Assembly (NCBI GenBank): GCA_043228905.1
Contig: JBHGNT010000009.1
Location: 19,096,001 to 19,160,000, forward strand
Direction: 5' to 3'
DNA from: Azolla caroliniana
Lineage: Eukaryota > Polypodiophyta
DNA: 64,000 nt
The position numbers were made by a program, and so were the translations under genes. Below are positions 33,225 through 42,822 of the stretch, in pieces. The notes under the pieces were generated by a model. It worked only from the letters and a program-made list of their open reading frames with translations. It was not told the DNA's origin and searched no databases. Every line of letters starts with the position of its first letter. Positions within the stretch are counted from its first letter, which is position 1.

Positions 33225-35928
33225 CAAAGGCTGACACAAAGTATTGGTATTGTAAGGACACAGAGAAAGCAACTGTTGGAAAAAGGAGGCTGATTCGGAT
33301 AATTCCGGGTTGAGCAAAGACGAAAACAAGAATCAACAACGATCACACTAGGCCAAAGGGTCGGAAGGACCCGAAACCGGAAAGGGCACAGTCTTTGTGA
33401 TGAAGCACAAGGCAAAATCGATGAAGAAGAGCACCTCAAAACCAAATGAGGTGTGGTATGTCGACTCTAGAGCGTCGAATCATATGACGAGCCACGAATA
33501 GTGGTTCTCATACTTGGAGAAACCGGGACAACCAGGAGTCGTCGAAACCGCTGACGACACCTCGCATCCGATCAAACATGTCGGCGATGTCCCCATGAGT
33601 CATGTCGGATAGAAGGGAAGACTGATGAACATATTGCACATTTTGACAATCACGAAGAACTTGGTTATGGTCGGATAGATCATCGACCAAGGGATGCAGG
33701 TCCGATCACCCACCTTGGCTGCTTCATCGAAGAAGAGGGTTAGATCATTGCGCAAGGGTGCCAGGAAGGGAGGATGTTCATCCTCAACACAAATGACATT
33801 GACACCGCATTGTTCACCAAGGGACAAAAGGTCGAACCTGATATTGACTTGTGGCATAAGTGGATCGACCACGTCAATTACCAAAGGCGTTAGGAGTTGC
33901 AAATGAAAGAAGTTGTGTTCGGGTTGCCAAAAGTCAGTGCCCGGAAGGCCCAAATTAGTGAATCCTGCAATCTAGGGAAGAGACACCGAACTCCATTCTC
34001 TAATGAGCGAAATCGGAGTTGGAACAAGCTCGACTTGATACATTCGGATGTATGGGGACCGACACTGAATGTGAGCTTAGGCGGGAGTCGGTAATTCATC
34101 TCCTTCATCAATGACTATAGTTGGCACACTTGGATCTACCTCATCGAAAAGAAAAGTGAAGTCTTTGACTGTTTCCGGAACCTAAAAAGCTTAGTGGAGA
34201 GGGAAACAAGAAGAAAGATCAAGTGTTTGTGGTCAGATGGCGGAAAGGAATACTGTTATCTACAACAAATGGGATTTCGGCATGAATTCAGCTGTAGATA
34301 TACGCCGAAACAGAACGGCATAACCGAAAGGAACAATCGATCGGTTGTGGAAGCGGCAAGGGCAATGCTGGAGGAGAAAAGCCTGCCCAAGTTTTATTGG
34401 GCTTAGCGGTTTGGACAACTGAATTCGGTGTGAATTTAGCTGTAGATATATGCTTAAACAGAATGGCGTAGCCGAAAGGAAGAAACATGAGTTGTATTTT
34501 GGGGGAAAGTGGAACTTGAAACACCCAAGGGTATTCGGTAGCATTGCCTATGTGCATGTGCCAGATGAGAAGAGGAATAAGCTGGACACGAAGTCGGAAA
34601 AGTGCATATTTGTCGAATACTCACAGGAATAGAAGGGGTATAAGTGTTATAACCCCCAGACCAAACATGCATGAATAATCCGTGACGTTGTCTTCGATGA
34701 GTCAACGTCCTGGTATTCTTTTCTAACTCCGACCCCCGACACCTCCGACCCCTCGATTACTGAGGATGAGGCCAATGAGGCTGACATAATCCAAGAAGAA
34801 GAAGAAGATTTCGACACTCAGGAGGAGAGTTCTATCTTATTTCGGCTGAGTGGGCCGAATGAAGAGTTGAGTCGGAATGACCAACTGAATGAAGAGCCGG
34901 TGAGGAGTGACGACTCGACCATGCACTCTCTGCACAAGGAACCGAGGAGACGGTATATGCACAAGGGAAAAGGGAAGATGAAGATGCTAGATTACGACAC
35001 GGATAAGGGTGCTTCGGATCCAAGAAAATCCAAAACCAACCGGAGTGAAGACGGACCTCAGGAGTTAAGATTAGATGTGACCAAGAAGGCCATTAAATCG
35101 GTGAATGAGAAGCTACGCCGATCGACTGCCACAAGAAGTCAGTGATCAGGTATGGTTATAACGAGTACATGGTGCACCATTATGCGTACATGATGAAAGT
35201 GGCGGAAGTCCATGAACTGGAGAGCTATGCGGAGGCATCACAGGATGCCAAATGGCGTTTGGCCATGAAGGAAGAAATGGAGGCACTGGATGCCAACGGC
35301 ACATGGGACTTGGTTGACCCTCCGCGACACTGGAAACCGATCGGATGTAAGTGGGTATACAAAGTGAAATACAAGGCCGATGGTTTGGTCAACCGATACA
35401 AGGCCCGATTGGTGGCCAAAGGATATGCACAAACCAAGGACATAGATTACGACGAGACCTTTGCACTGGTGGCAAAGATGATGGCGGTCTGTGTGGTGTT
35501 GGCAGTAGCAACGGCAAGGGGGTGGCATCTCCACCAGATGGACGTGAAGAACACGTTTCTTCAAGGAGATCTTGAAGAACAAGTATACATGGTCCAACCA
35601 CCTAGATTTCAGTCGGAGATGAACAAGTGGGCAATCTATTTACTAAAGAAGTCACTTTATGGCCTAAAGCAAGCCCCCCGTGTTTGGAATTCGAAGATCA
35701 CACACCGATTGTGTAAGATGGGGTTTACAACCTCCAAATCCGATTCTTCCCTATTCATTCAGAGAGGTTCAAAGGGTCCGGTGTGCATCTTATTGTACAT
35801 GGACGATCTGGTAGTCACCGGCCCCGACCTTGCTGAAATCTGCCAAGTGAAGTCTCAACTGTTAGATGCATTCGAGATAAAGGACTTGGGGGACCTTCAC
35901 TATTTCCTCGGGATTGAAGTGATCTGTT
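33225..35928 (+). pseudogene. Copia-1 gag end, protease, integrase and RT
   Basis: The order is that of Ty1/copia: zinc-knuckle remnant YWYCKDTEK, protease VWYVDSRASNHM (Gly of DSGA changed to Arg), GAG-pre-integrase LWHKWIDHVNY, integrase core HSDVWGP, SDGGKEY and KQNGITERNNRSVVE, then RT 35142-35928 with WVYKVKYKADG, VKNTFLQGDLEEQVYM, YGLKQAPR and catalytic YMDDLVVTG. Stops are frequent before 34900, but the RT part is open for 262 codons. A second diverged copy of the EFSCRY..KQNG segment occurs at about 34422-34480. The element ends abruptly at FLGIEVIC; RNase H and the 3' LTR are absent. Confidence 0.85.
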
Positions 35929-36262
35929 GAGAATTAGGTCCCTTTTGGATGGGTTGAATTCTACATAACTATCTAAGAAGAAGATAAAATATATAAATAG
36001 GTTTTGAGTCGAGCCTATTTAGGCAAGTTGTGTAAATAGCCTAGGTATAAAGACAACTAGGGGAAAACCATTTGATGTACATGAATGTTCTGTTGTGTTT
36101 TCTATCGTATAAAGACAACTAGGGGAAAACCATTTGATGTACATGAATGTTCTGTTGTGTTTTCTATCGTGTAACTGAGTACTGTGCGTGCAAGGTCATT
36201 GCCTCCATAGCCAGAACGGACAAAGCGTGTGTGAGAGAGAGACACTGCGAGTGCCTTTGTTG
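35929..36262 (+). repeat. LTR-like fragment (F) with 61-bp tandem duplication
   Basis: It starts TGTTGAGAATTAGG directly after the Copia-1 RT, has TATATAAATAGG near 35990 and a perfect-looking 61-bp tandem duplication at 36046-36106 and 36107-36167. It is followed by a GTGTGAGAGAGAGACAC stretch. The TGTT start and promoter-like content suggest the 5' part of a copia LTR. No internal region or second end is found, and the right edge merges with Copia-E near 36262. Confidence 0.5.
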
Positions 36263-36850
36263 TAACCGCCGTGATCGCCGGTTGTGTACGATGAGAAGCA
36301 TCCTCGGCGGGGGGTCTGGTGAAACACAACACCACAATTGACCACCCATGTTGATTCATCGTTGACAAGATTTAGCTCGTTCTGCTCACTAATGAGCAAC
36401 AACTACTCCTCACTTGTCATGATGGCGGAGGTGCCCTTTGTTTCTAGATTCTTCTTCAATTCGGGACCATCAGCTCCGCCTTTGTCTTTCTGGTAGTGCC
36501 ATAAATACTTTTGGAAGAGCCTCAACTTCTCACAATAGAAGCACGTGAGCCACCCCTTGACTTTGACCTCGAACATGACGCCGATCTTCTTCCACAATAC
36601 ATCTGCTTTTGTTTCTTCATTAAAATTGTTATATAGATTGATGTCTATAAAACATTTGATGTAAGGCGCCGTCTTCATATGAAAAACCTCCTTGGTTAAT
36701 GCATTGATCTTTTCGGGCTTTTCATCTCCGAATTGCACCGACAACCAGAGGGTCTTTACACACCAACATATCCCTCATCTTTGACTTCCACACTGAGTAG
36801 TTGGAGCCGGTTAGCTTGAACATTCCTCCAAGATGTTCATCCATCGCACT
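36262..36850 (-). pseudogene. Copia-E gag and protease start
   Basis: The minus strand reads MFKLTGSNYSVWKSKMRDML, a classic copia Gag start, then KPEKINALTKEVFHMKTAPY and NNFNEETKADVLWKKIG. After a deletion of the rest of UBN2 comes a knuckle remnant GWLTCFYCEKLRL, then ELNLVNDESTWVVNCGVVFH, where the protease DSGAS is mutated to NCGVV. It lacks a continuous frame. Confidence 0.75.
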
Positions 36851-37577
36851 GATACTAGTTTTTGATAGGAATCGTTCTCGGCCACAACTGACATCCAAAC
36901 TCAATATGGAAGAAAAACACAGAAAATAAGACGACACATTGTGTTAACGTGGAAAACCCTATTCGGGAAAAATCACGGGAACCCACAGACTCCAAACTGA
37001 CGGGAACTCAACGCTCCTTATCCACCACGCTCGGCCACAACCGAGCTTAGAATCATACACAGAAAACGGGAAATAATAAACGACACAAAGAAGAGAAGAG
37101 TACACAGGAGGTTTACATGGAAAACCCCAAACTAGGGAAAAAAACCACGGTGTCGTGAAGAATTTCGGCCAAAGGCGAAAACCGGGAAACATTGGCTACA
37201 TCGGCGGGGTGCAGCGTGTGTACGCACCCATGTACATTTAGTGTGAATATCGAGGGCGCCTTTATGGCACCGAAGAGTAGTCAAGTCGGGATAGATGATC
37301 CCATGGAAGTCGGGATTTGTCCCACGTTGTAACGCATCCCTCTCCTTGTTCTATAAAAGGAAGGGATCGCCCTTTCTGGAGGGGTTGCCCATTTTGCATT
37401 CGAGGGTATCCCGTTAGGTTTAGAGTTAGGTTTCTTCTTCTTCTTCTTCTCCCCCCTTCGTGTTCGTTTAGGGTTTGCTTCAGCTCATCTCTTGCGCAAG
37501 ACCCCGCTCGGCGCGACGAGCCCGTGAGCTCCGCGACGGCGGCTTGGCAGCAGACGACTACTGTAACCTACCTCAGT

Positions 37578-38015
37578 TGTCATGAGATGGCAAGACTCGA
37601 ACCCATGACCTTATGGTATATGGGTCGAGCTCTTAACCATCTCACCATCTATTGTAATTCATAGAATATTATTTTCATTTATGTTTTATTATAAGAAAGT
37701 AATGTATATTCCAGATTTCTCTGGAACATTCTAGAAGCTTCAGGATTATTCCTGAGAACACTATAAAAGAAGGCACTAAGCATTATGTTGAACCAAATTG
37801 GTTCAACACCAGTCTTAAGCCTCTTAGTCGATTTGTACTTATCTTTCATATAATATAAGAGCTGTTGTCATCATCCTATTTCTCTCTCTCTCTCCTCTTC
37901 TCACTTCCTCTCTCTCGGGAATCTTACGCAGTCCCGTCCTCTTAGTACTAATAGTACTAATAGTACTACTCTTCTTAGTACTAATTCCATCTCTGTTTTA
38001 GTACTATTCCTGACA
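37578..38015 (+). repeat. 5' LTR of Gyp-A3
   Basis: The 438-bp LTR starts TGTCATGAGATGG. The tRNA-like module is at 37593-37647. TATAAAA lies at 37762-37768 and the palindrome TTGAACCAAATTGGTTCAA at 37788-37806. Five AGTACT motifs occur within 37944-38005. Confidence 0.95.
37593..37647 (-). promoter_or_regulatory. tRNA-like module in Gyp-A3 LTR
   Basis: On the minus strand, A-box-like TGGTGAGATGG (37637-37647) is followed after 33 nt by B-box-like GGTTCGAGTCT (37593-37603), then TGCCATCTCA. TGAGATG at the front can pair with CATCTCA at the end, as an acceptor stem would (7 of 7). The same unit is in the 3' LTR (42838-42892). The anticodon arm is not canonical. Confidence 0.6.
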
Positions 38016-38029
38016 GTTTGAACCAATTT
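37795..38029 (+). promoter_or_regulatory. Predicted self-primer and primer-binding site of Gyp-A3
   Basis: The sequence just after the 5' LTR has no TGG start complementary to a tRNA 3' end. Instead TTGAACCAATTT (38018-38029) is the exact complement of AAATTGGTTCAA in the LTR (37795-37806), which begins 33 nt after the TATAAAA start, where transcription should begin. The RNA 5' end could fold back onto this site and prime minus-strand synthesis, as known for Tf1 of fission yeast and proposed for Sushi elements. A1 and A2 show the same arrangement. Confidence 0.65.
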
Positions 38030-38084
38030 TTTCCTCTAGCCTACTTGTCACTCTCCCTCATCTTCCTACCCTTTCCCCTATACT

Positions 38085-39242
38085 ATGGCTACTGTTAGCG
38101 CCCAAGAATACCAATCCGTTTTCTCCGAGCTACAGTGCCTAAAAGAAAAGTTTGTTGCCTTGGAACAAGAAAACCAACGGCTGATAGGGGATCTGCAACA
38201 AATCGCTCTAGAAAAACAACAAACGCAACAACAACATGGGGAGTTAGCGTTACGGGTACAACAACTCGAAGCAGCGTTGCAACAACAAGGATCCAGTCCC
38301 CAAGGATTTCATAAAGAGCCCAAGATTGGACTTCCTGTGAAATTTGATGGAACGCGTTCGCAATTTCGGGGATTCCTTAATCAGGTACGCTTAGTCATCC
38401 AGATGCATCCTTCCCGATATCCCACTGATGCATCTCGAGTCGGCCTAATAGGCACGCTACTTAGCGGCTCAGCCTTGGCATGGTTCGCTCCGCTTCTAGA
38501 AAAACAATCGCCCTTGCTTAATAACTTTGAAGATTTTATTGGTGAGTTTAAAGCCTGCTTTGGAGACACCGACAGCATCAGGACGGCGATCAACAAGATC
38601 CGGCGATTGCGTCAAGGCGATCGTCCAGCCTCTGCCTACGCGGCGGATTTCCGCCTACTTGCTTCAGATATACCCTGGGATGATCAAGCACTAATGGAGC
38701 AGTTTCGCTATGGCTTGCGAAACGATGTCAAAGATCTACTTCTAACTTTCCCCGAAGAACCAAAGTCTCTTACGGAGGCAATCAGTCGAGCAGTTCGATG
38801 TGACAACCGCCTTTTTGAACGGCGTTCAGAACGTCAATTACAGATACCACGCTCTAGGCCAGAGCCCACTTACGCCGCAGTCGCGGCTAAACCGTTTGCA
38901 CGAGACATACCTCAAGCAAATACTTCGACACCGATGGAGATCGATACCATGCGTCGACGCGGCCCGTTATCGGAAGAAGAAAAGCAACGACGACGTGTCA
39001 ATCGATTATGCCTTTATTGCGGTGGACCAGGACATATCGCCATCAATTGTCCCCATAGGCCAAGAAGACAGGTAAATCAAATTGTCGCCTGTACTAAACC
39101 TGAGTCAATTCTTCCCTTCGGAGTGTCTGATAGTAGTAATAGTACTAATAGAGTGTCAGATAGTATTCATAGTACTAATAGCCCAAGTATCTCAAATAAA
39201 TTTGAAATCCTTAGTCAATTAGATGAAGAGTTAAACGATTGA
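38085..39242 (+). CDS. Gyp-A3 Gag
   Basis: This 385-residue Gag forms the particle that packages element RNA. The ATG at 38085 (MATVSAQEYQ) is the first after the leader. Residues about 10-75 are Gln/Glu-rich with heptad-like spacing and probably form a coiled coil. Residues about 85-250 form a capsid region with PVKFDGTRSQF, GSALAWFAP, KIRRLRQGDRPASAYAADF and WDDQALMEQFRYGL. The segment [10 protein letters not shown] precedes the zinc knuckle [14 protein letters not shown]. This layout and wording recall Gag proteins of the Tf1/Sushi group rather than the usual plant Ty3 Gag; that is from memory. It ends at TGA 39240, overlapping the pol frame. Confidence 0.93.
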   Translation: MATVSAQEYQSVFSELQCLKEKFVALEQENQRLIGDLQQIALEKQQTQQQHGELALRVQQLEAALQQQGSSPQGFHKEPKIGLPVKFDGTRSQFRGFLNQVRLVIQMHPSRYPTDASRVGLIGTLLSGSALAWFAPLLEKQSPLLNNFEDFIGEFKACFGDTDSIRTAINKIRRLRQGDRPASAYAADFRLLASDIPWDDQALMEQFRYGLRNDVKDLLLTFPEEPKSLTEAISRAVRCDNRLFERRSERQLQIPRSRPEPTYAAVAAKPFARDIPQANTSTPMEIDTMRRRGPLSEEEKQRRRVNRLCLYCGGPGHIAINCPHRPRRQVNQIVACTKPESILPFGVSDSSNSTNRVSDSIHSTNSPSISNKFEILSQLDEELND

Positions 39243-39274
39243 GTCCAGCCAAAATAGGAGCCATTTGGTTGGAC
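39227..39274 (+). promoter_or_regulatory. Candidate -1 ribosomal frameshift signal between gag and pol
   Basis: Slippery heptamer GTTAAAC (39230-39236) is read G TTA AAC in the gag frame. A 6-nt spacer containing the gag stop follows, then an 8-bp stem GTCCAGCC (39243-39250) with GGTTGGAC (39267-39274; one G-T pair) closing a 16-nt loop. Pol lies in the -1 frame and has no nearby ATG. A1 and A2 keep the heptamer and stem. Confidence 0.6.
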
Positions 39275-42200
39275 AGCAGCCCTAGATCTGTACAGCCCAT
39301 TAGTGGTTCCATTCCTTCCAAGCAAGTTAGCAATGTGTTCCTAGCCCAAGTCATTGTTAGTACTAAAAGTACTCCCCCAGTACCCGTCCTAGCACTTTTA
39401 GATTCCGGAGCTAATTCCTGTTTCATGGATCGAAATTTTGCCCAAGCTTCTCAGATATCCTTAAGAAAACTTCCTTGTCCCGCATCTGTAGTGGTCATTG
39501 ATGGTCGTCCCATTGCTTCCGGGAATATTGTAGAAGAATCAGAACCCATTCAAGTTGTCCTAGGTAGTTTTGTGTGTATAATATCATTTAATATAATTAG
39601 TAGTCCAGAGCATCCCATTGTCCTAGGATTACCTTGGCTTGAGTTACATAATCCAGCCATAGATTGGAGAACAAGAGAAGTCCGATATCGACCACCCCAA
39701 GAATCAACTCGCCGAGTTTCGACCATTTCACTCCATCAACTACGCGAAGAAGGACCCAAGGAGGCAATGTTCCTATTTTCCATATCAGTACATCCTTCCA
39801 ACACTATTAAGAAGGACTCCTCAGTACAACTTCCGGCAAAATATCATCCTTATGCCGATGTATTTGACAAGGTAAAAGCCGGTACCCTTCCTCATCACCG
39901 TCCCTATGACTGTCCCATCGATTTACAACCAGGAACCGAGCCACCATGGGGACCAATTTACAACCTGTCACCCACCGAGTTAGAAGTCCTTCGAGCCTAC
40001 ATAGAGGAGAACTTGGCAAGCGGGTTCATCCGTCATTCAAAATCTCCGGCCGGTGCACCCATCTTCTTTGTCAAGAAGAAAGATGGCTCACTTCGTCTTG
40101 TCGTTGATTACCGCAGATTAAATAAAGTCACCATCCGGAATAGGTATGCACTTCCTCTTATATCAAGTCTTTTAGAGCGAGTTAATGGTGCCAAGTTTTT
40201 TACTAAAATCGACCTACGCGGAGCGTATAATCTCGTGCGGATCCGACCGGGAGATGAGTGGAAGACCGCTTTTCGCACGCGGTATGGGCATTTTGAGTAT
40301 ACTGTTATGCCGTTTGGCCTAACCAATGCACCCGCAGTCTTCCAACACATGGAAAATGATATATTCAGAGACCTCTTGGATATCTGTTTGATCATTTATC
40401 TGGATGATCTGTTGATTTATTCGAAGACCCAGGAAGAGCACGACTCTCATGTACTATTAGTACTAAAGCGACTCCGCGAGAATGGTCTTTATGCCAAGCT
40501 AGAAAAATGTAGCTTTGACTGCAAGCAAGTGGAATTTCTAGGCTACGTCATCTCCTCAAAGGGCATCGCCATGGATCCAGCTAAGATCCAAACTGTACTA
40601 GAGTGGCAAATTCCACGGTCGGTACGAGATGTACAATGTTTTCTAGGTTTTGCTAACTTCTACCGTAAGTTTATACAGGATTACTCGAAGATTATTTTAC
40701 CTCTCACACAACTTACGAAGAAGGGCCAAGCATTTCTTTGGTCCATTGAAGCAGATATGGCTTTTCGGCATCTTAAGAAAGCCTTTACATCAGCACCGAT
40801 TCTAGCTCATGTGGATACAAGCAAACCATTCATCATGGAGGCCGACGCATCAGATTTCGCCCTCGGTAGCATCCTTTCTCAACAAGGTGATAAAGAAGAG
40901 TTGCATCCGGTGGCTTTTCATTCGCGCAAATTCGATGTCGCAGAAATCAACTACGAAATACATGACAAGGAGTTATTAGCCATCGTGGATTCATTTGTAC
41001 AATGGCGGCATTTCTTAGAGGGCTCTCCACATCAGGTCATTGTCTTTAGCGATCATAAAAATCTTGCTTATTTTCAGAACGCTCGCGTACTAAATCGACG
41101 GCAAGCTCGGTGGGCGCAATTCCTCACGCGTTTCGACTTCAAAATCACATATCGACCGGGGAAGCAGCAAGGAAAAGCAGATGCACTATCACGACGTTCA
41201 TATCTTGCACCTCGTCCTGGTGAAGCAACATTTGATAATCAAAAGCAAGTAATCTTGGGACCAACACGATTGCACACGACGCGGATTTTTCACACCCCGA
41301 TGGATTCACGGATTACCGATGACATACGTGCAACCTTGAAGACGGATAGTTTTGCTCAAGACATCCTGGCGCACATTGATACTTCTCGGGCATCCTGTTC
41401 TCAGTCTCAACAACCAGGTATTGACTACCGACAATTCGAATATCATGATGGTTTGTTATTCTTTAAAAAGCGCGTATATGTCCCCGATTGCTCCTGTCGC
41501 CTTCAAATTGTCCAACATTGTCACGACACCCATACGGCGGGACATTTCGGTAGTACTAAGACGTTGGAGCTAGTGCAGCGATCTTTTTGGTGGCCCCACA
41601 TGCGCCGTTTTGTCGACGACTACGTTCGGACCTGTGATGCTTGCTGCCGAGCAAAGATGCCACGACACCATCCATATGGCTTGTTGGAACCTTTACCAAT
41701 TCCAAGTAAGCCATGGCAGTCTATTTGTCTTGATTTTATCACAGATCTGCCGGTCTCGAAAGGGTTCGATGCTATCCTAACCGTCGTCGATCGATATACG
41801 AAGATGGCACATTTTGTGCCATGTACTAAAGCCATCACTAGCGAGGAAACCGCCGCTCTTGTTATGCGTGAGGTTTTTCGGCATCATGGCCTCCCAGACA
41901 GTATTATCAGTGACCGAGGCCCGCAATTTGTCTCCAAATTTTGGCAGCATCTCTTCAAGATGTTCAAGGTCTCCTGCAACCTCTCCTCCGGCTACCATCC
42001 TCAAACCGACGGACAGGCGGAACGAACAAACCAAACACTGGAGCAATATCTCCGGTGTTTCCTGAGTTATCAACAGGACGATTGGGCCGAGATTCTCCAC
42101 TTTGCGGAGTTTGCGTATAATAATGCTATTCACTCCTCGACTCGGGTCTCCCCATTTTTCGCTTATACCGGTTTCCATCCTCGCTGGTCGGTGATCGACA

Positions 42201-42811
42201 CTCCGGAGCTACCTACCAACCCTCGTGCCGAGGATCATTTGGAGAGGCTACGCAAGATCCAGATAGGTCTCTCTACTCACCTTCGTCATGCTCAACACAC
42301 ACAGAAGACTTATGCGGATCGTCATCGGATTCCCTCCTCTTTTGCCATCGGAGATCGAGTATGGCTCTTACGTCGTCACATCAAGACTACTCGACCGTGC
42401 GACAAGTTGGATTATCGACGACTCGGTCCTTTCCATATTACGGGGAAGATTAATGATGTCACCTTCCGCCTTGATCTCCCTCCGCAGCTTCAGATACATC
42501 CGGTTTTCCATTGTTCTCTTCTTGAACCTTATAAAGCAAACACCATTCCCGATCGTGTGACACCACCGCCGCCCCCACTGGAGTTGGACGCCGGCCCGGA
42601 GTATGAAGTTGCTGCCATCCTCGATTCCAAACTTGTTCGCAACAAACTCTATTACTTGGTCGATTGGCTCGGTTATAGTCCGAGTGAACGTACTTGGGAA
42701 CCCGTCGAGAATGTTGCCAATGCACAAGATCTTCTTGCTGATTTCCACCGAAAGTATCCGGACAAACCCGGTCCGCAAGTAGCGCTGACTCGTTCCACTC
42801 GTCGTCTTTAA
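39227..42811 (+). CDS. Gyp-A3 Pol (protease, RT, RNase H, integrase, chromodomain)
   Basis: The open frame starts after TGA 39224 and is probably made as a Gag-Pol fusion; residues are counted from 39239. Aspartic protease: VLALLDSGANSCFMD (about 48-62). [31 protein letters not shown], and YLDDLLIYS (about 390). RNase H: MEADASDFALG, HDKELLAIV, FSDHKNLAY. Integrase: HDTHTAGH...CDACC zinc motif, LDFITDLP, IISDRGPQFV, GQAERTNQTLEQY. A C-terminal chromodomain follows (EYEVAAILDSKLV, YYLVDWLGYSPSERTWEP) with the aromatic positions used to read methylated histone tails. It ends with TAA just before AGGGGGAGATAG. Confidence 0.95.
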   Translation, partial: RVKRLSPAKIGAIWLDSSPRSVQPISGSIPSKQVSNVFLAQVIVSTKSTPPVPVLALLDSGANSCFMDRNFAQASQISLRKLPCPASVVVIDGRPIASGNIVEESEPIQVVLGSFVCIISFNIISSPEHPIVLGLPWLELHNPAIDWRTREVRYRPPQESTRRVSTISLHQLREEGPKEAMFLFSISVHPSNTIKKDSSVQLPAKYHPYADVFDKVKAGTLPHHRPYDCPIDLQPGTEPPWGPIYNLSPTELEVLRAYIEENLASGFIRHSKSPAGAPIFFVKKKDGSLRLVVDYRRLNKVTIRNRYALPLISSLLERVNGAKFFTKIDLRGAYNLVRIRPGDEWKTAFRTRYGHFEYTVMPFGLTNAPAVFQHMENDIFRDLLDICLIIYLDDLLIYSKTQEEHDSHVLLVLKRLRENGLYAKLEKCSFDCKQVEFLGYVISSKGIAMDPAKIQTVLEWQIPRSVRDVQCFLGFANFYRKFIQDYSKIILPLTQLTKKGQAFLWSIEADMAFRHLKKAFTSAPILAHVDTSKPFIMEADASDFALGSILSQQGDKEELHPVAFHSRKFDVAEINYEIHDKELLAIVDSFVQWRHFLEGSPHQVIVFSDHKNLAYFQNARVLNRRQARWAQFLTRFDFKITYRPGKQQGKADALSRRSYLAPRPGEATFDNQKQVILGPTRLHTTRIFHTPMDSRITDDIRATLKTDSFAQDILAHIDTSRASCSQSQQPGIDYRQFEYHDGLLFFKKRVYVPDCSCRLQIVQHCHDTHTAGHFGSTKTLELVQRSFWWPHMRRFVDDYVRTCDACCRAKMPRHHPYGLLEPLPIPSKPWQSICLDFITDLPVSKGFDAILTVVDRYTKMAHFVPCTKAITSEETAALVMREVFRHHGLPDSIISDRGPQFVSKFWQHLFKMFKVSCNLSSGYHPQTDGQAERTNQTLEQYLRCFLSYQQDDWAEILHFAEFAYNNAIHSSTRVSPFFAYTGFHPRWSVIDTPELPTNPRAEDHLERLRKIQIGLSTHLRHAQHTQKTYADRHRIPSSFAIGDRVWLLRRHIKTTRPCDKLDYRRLGPFHITGKINDVTFRLDLPPQLQIHPVFHCSLLEPYKANTIPDRVTPPPPPLELDAGPEYEVAAILDSKLVRNKLYYLVDWLGYSPSERTWEPVENVANAQDLLADFHRKYPDKPGPQVALTRSTRRL

Positions 42812-42822
42812 GGGGGAGATAG

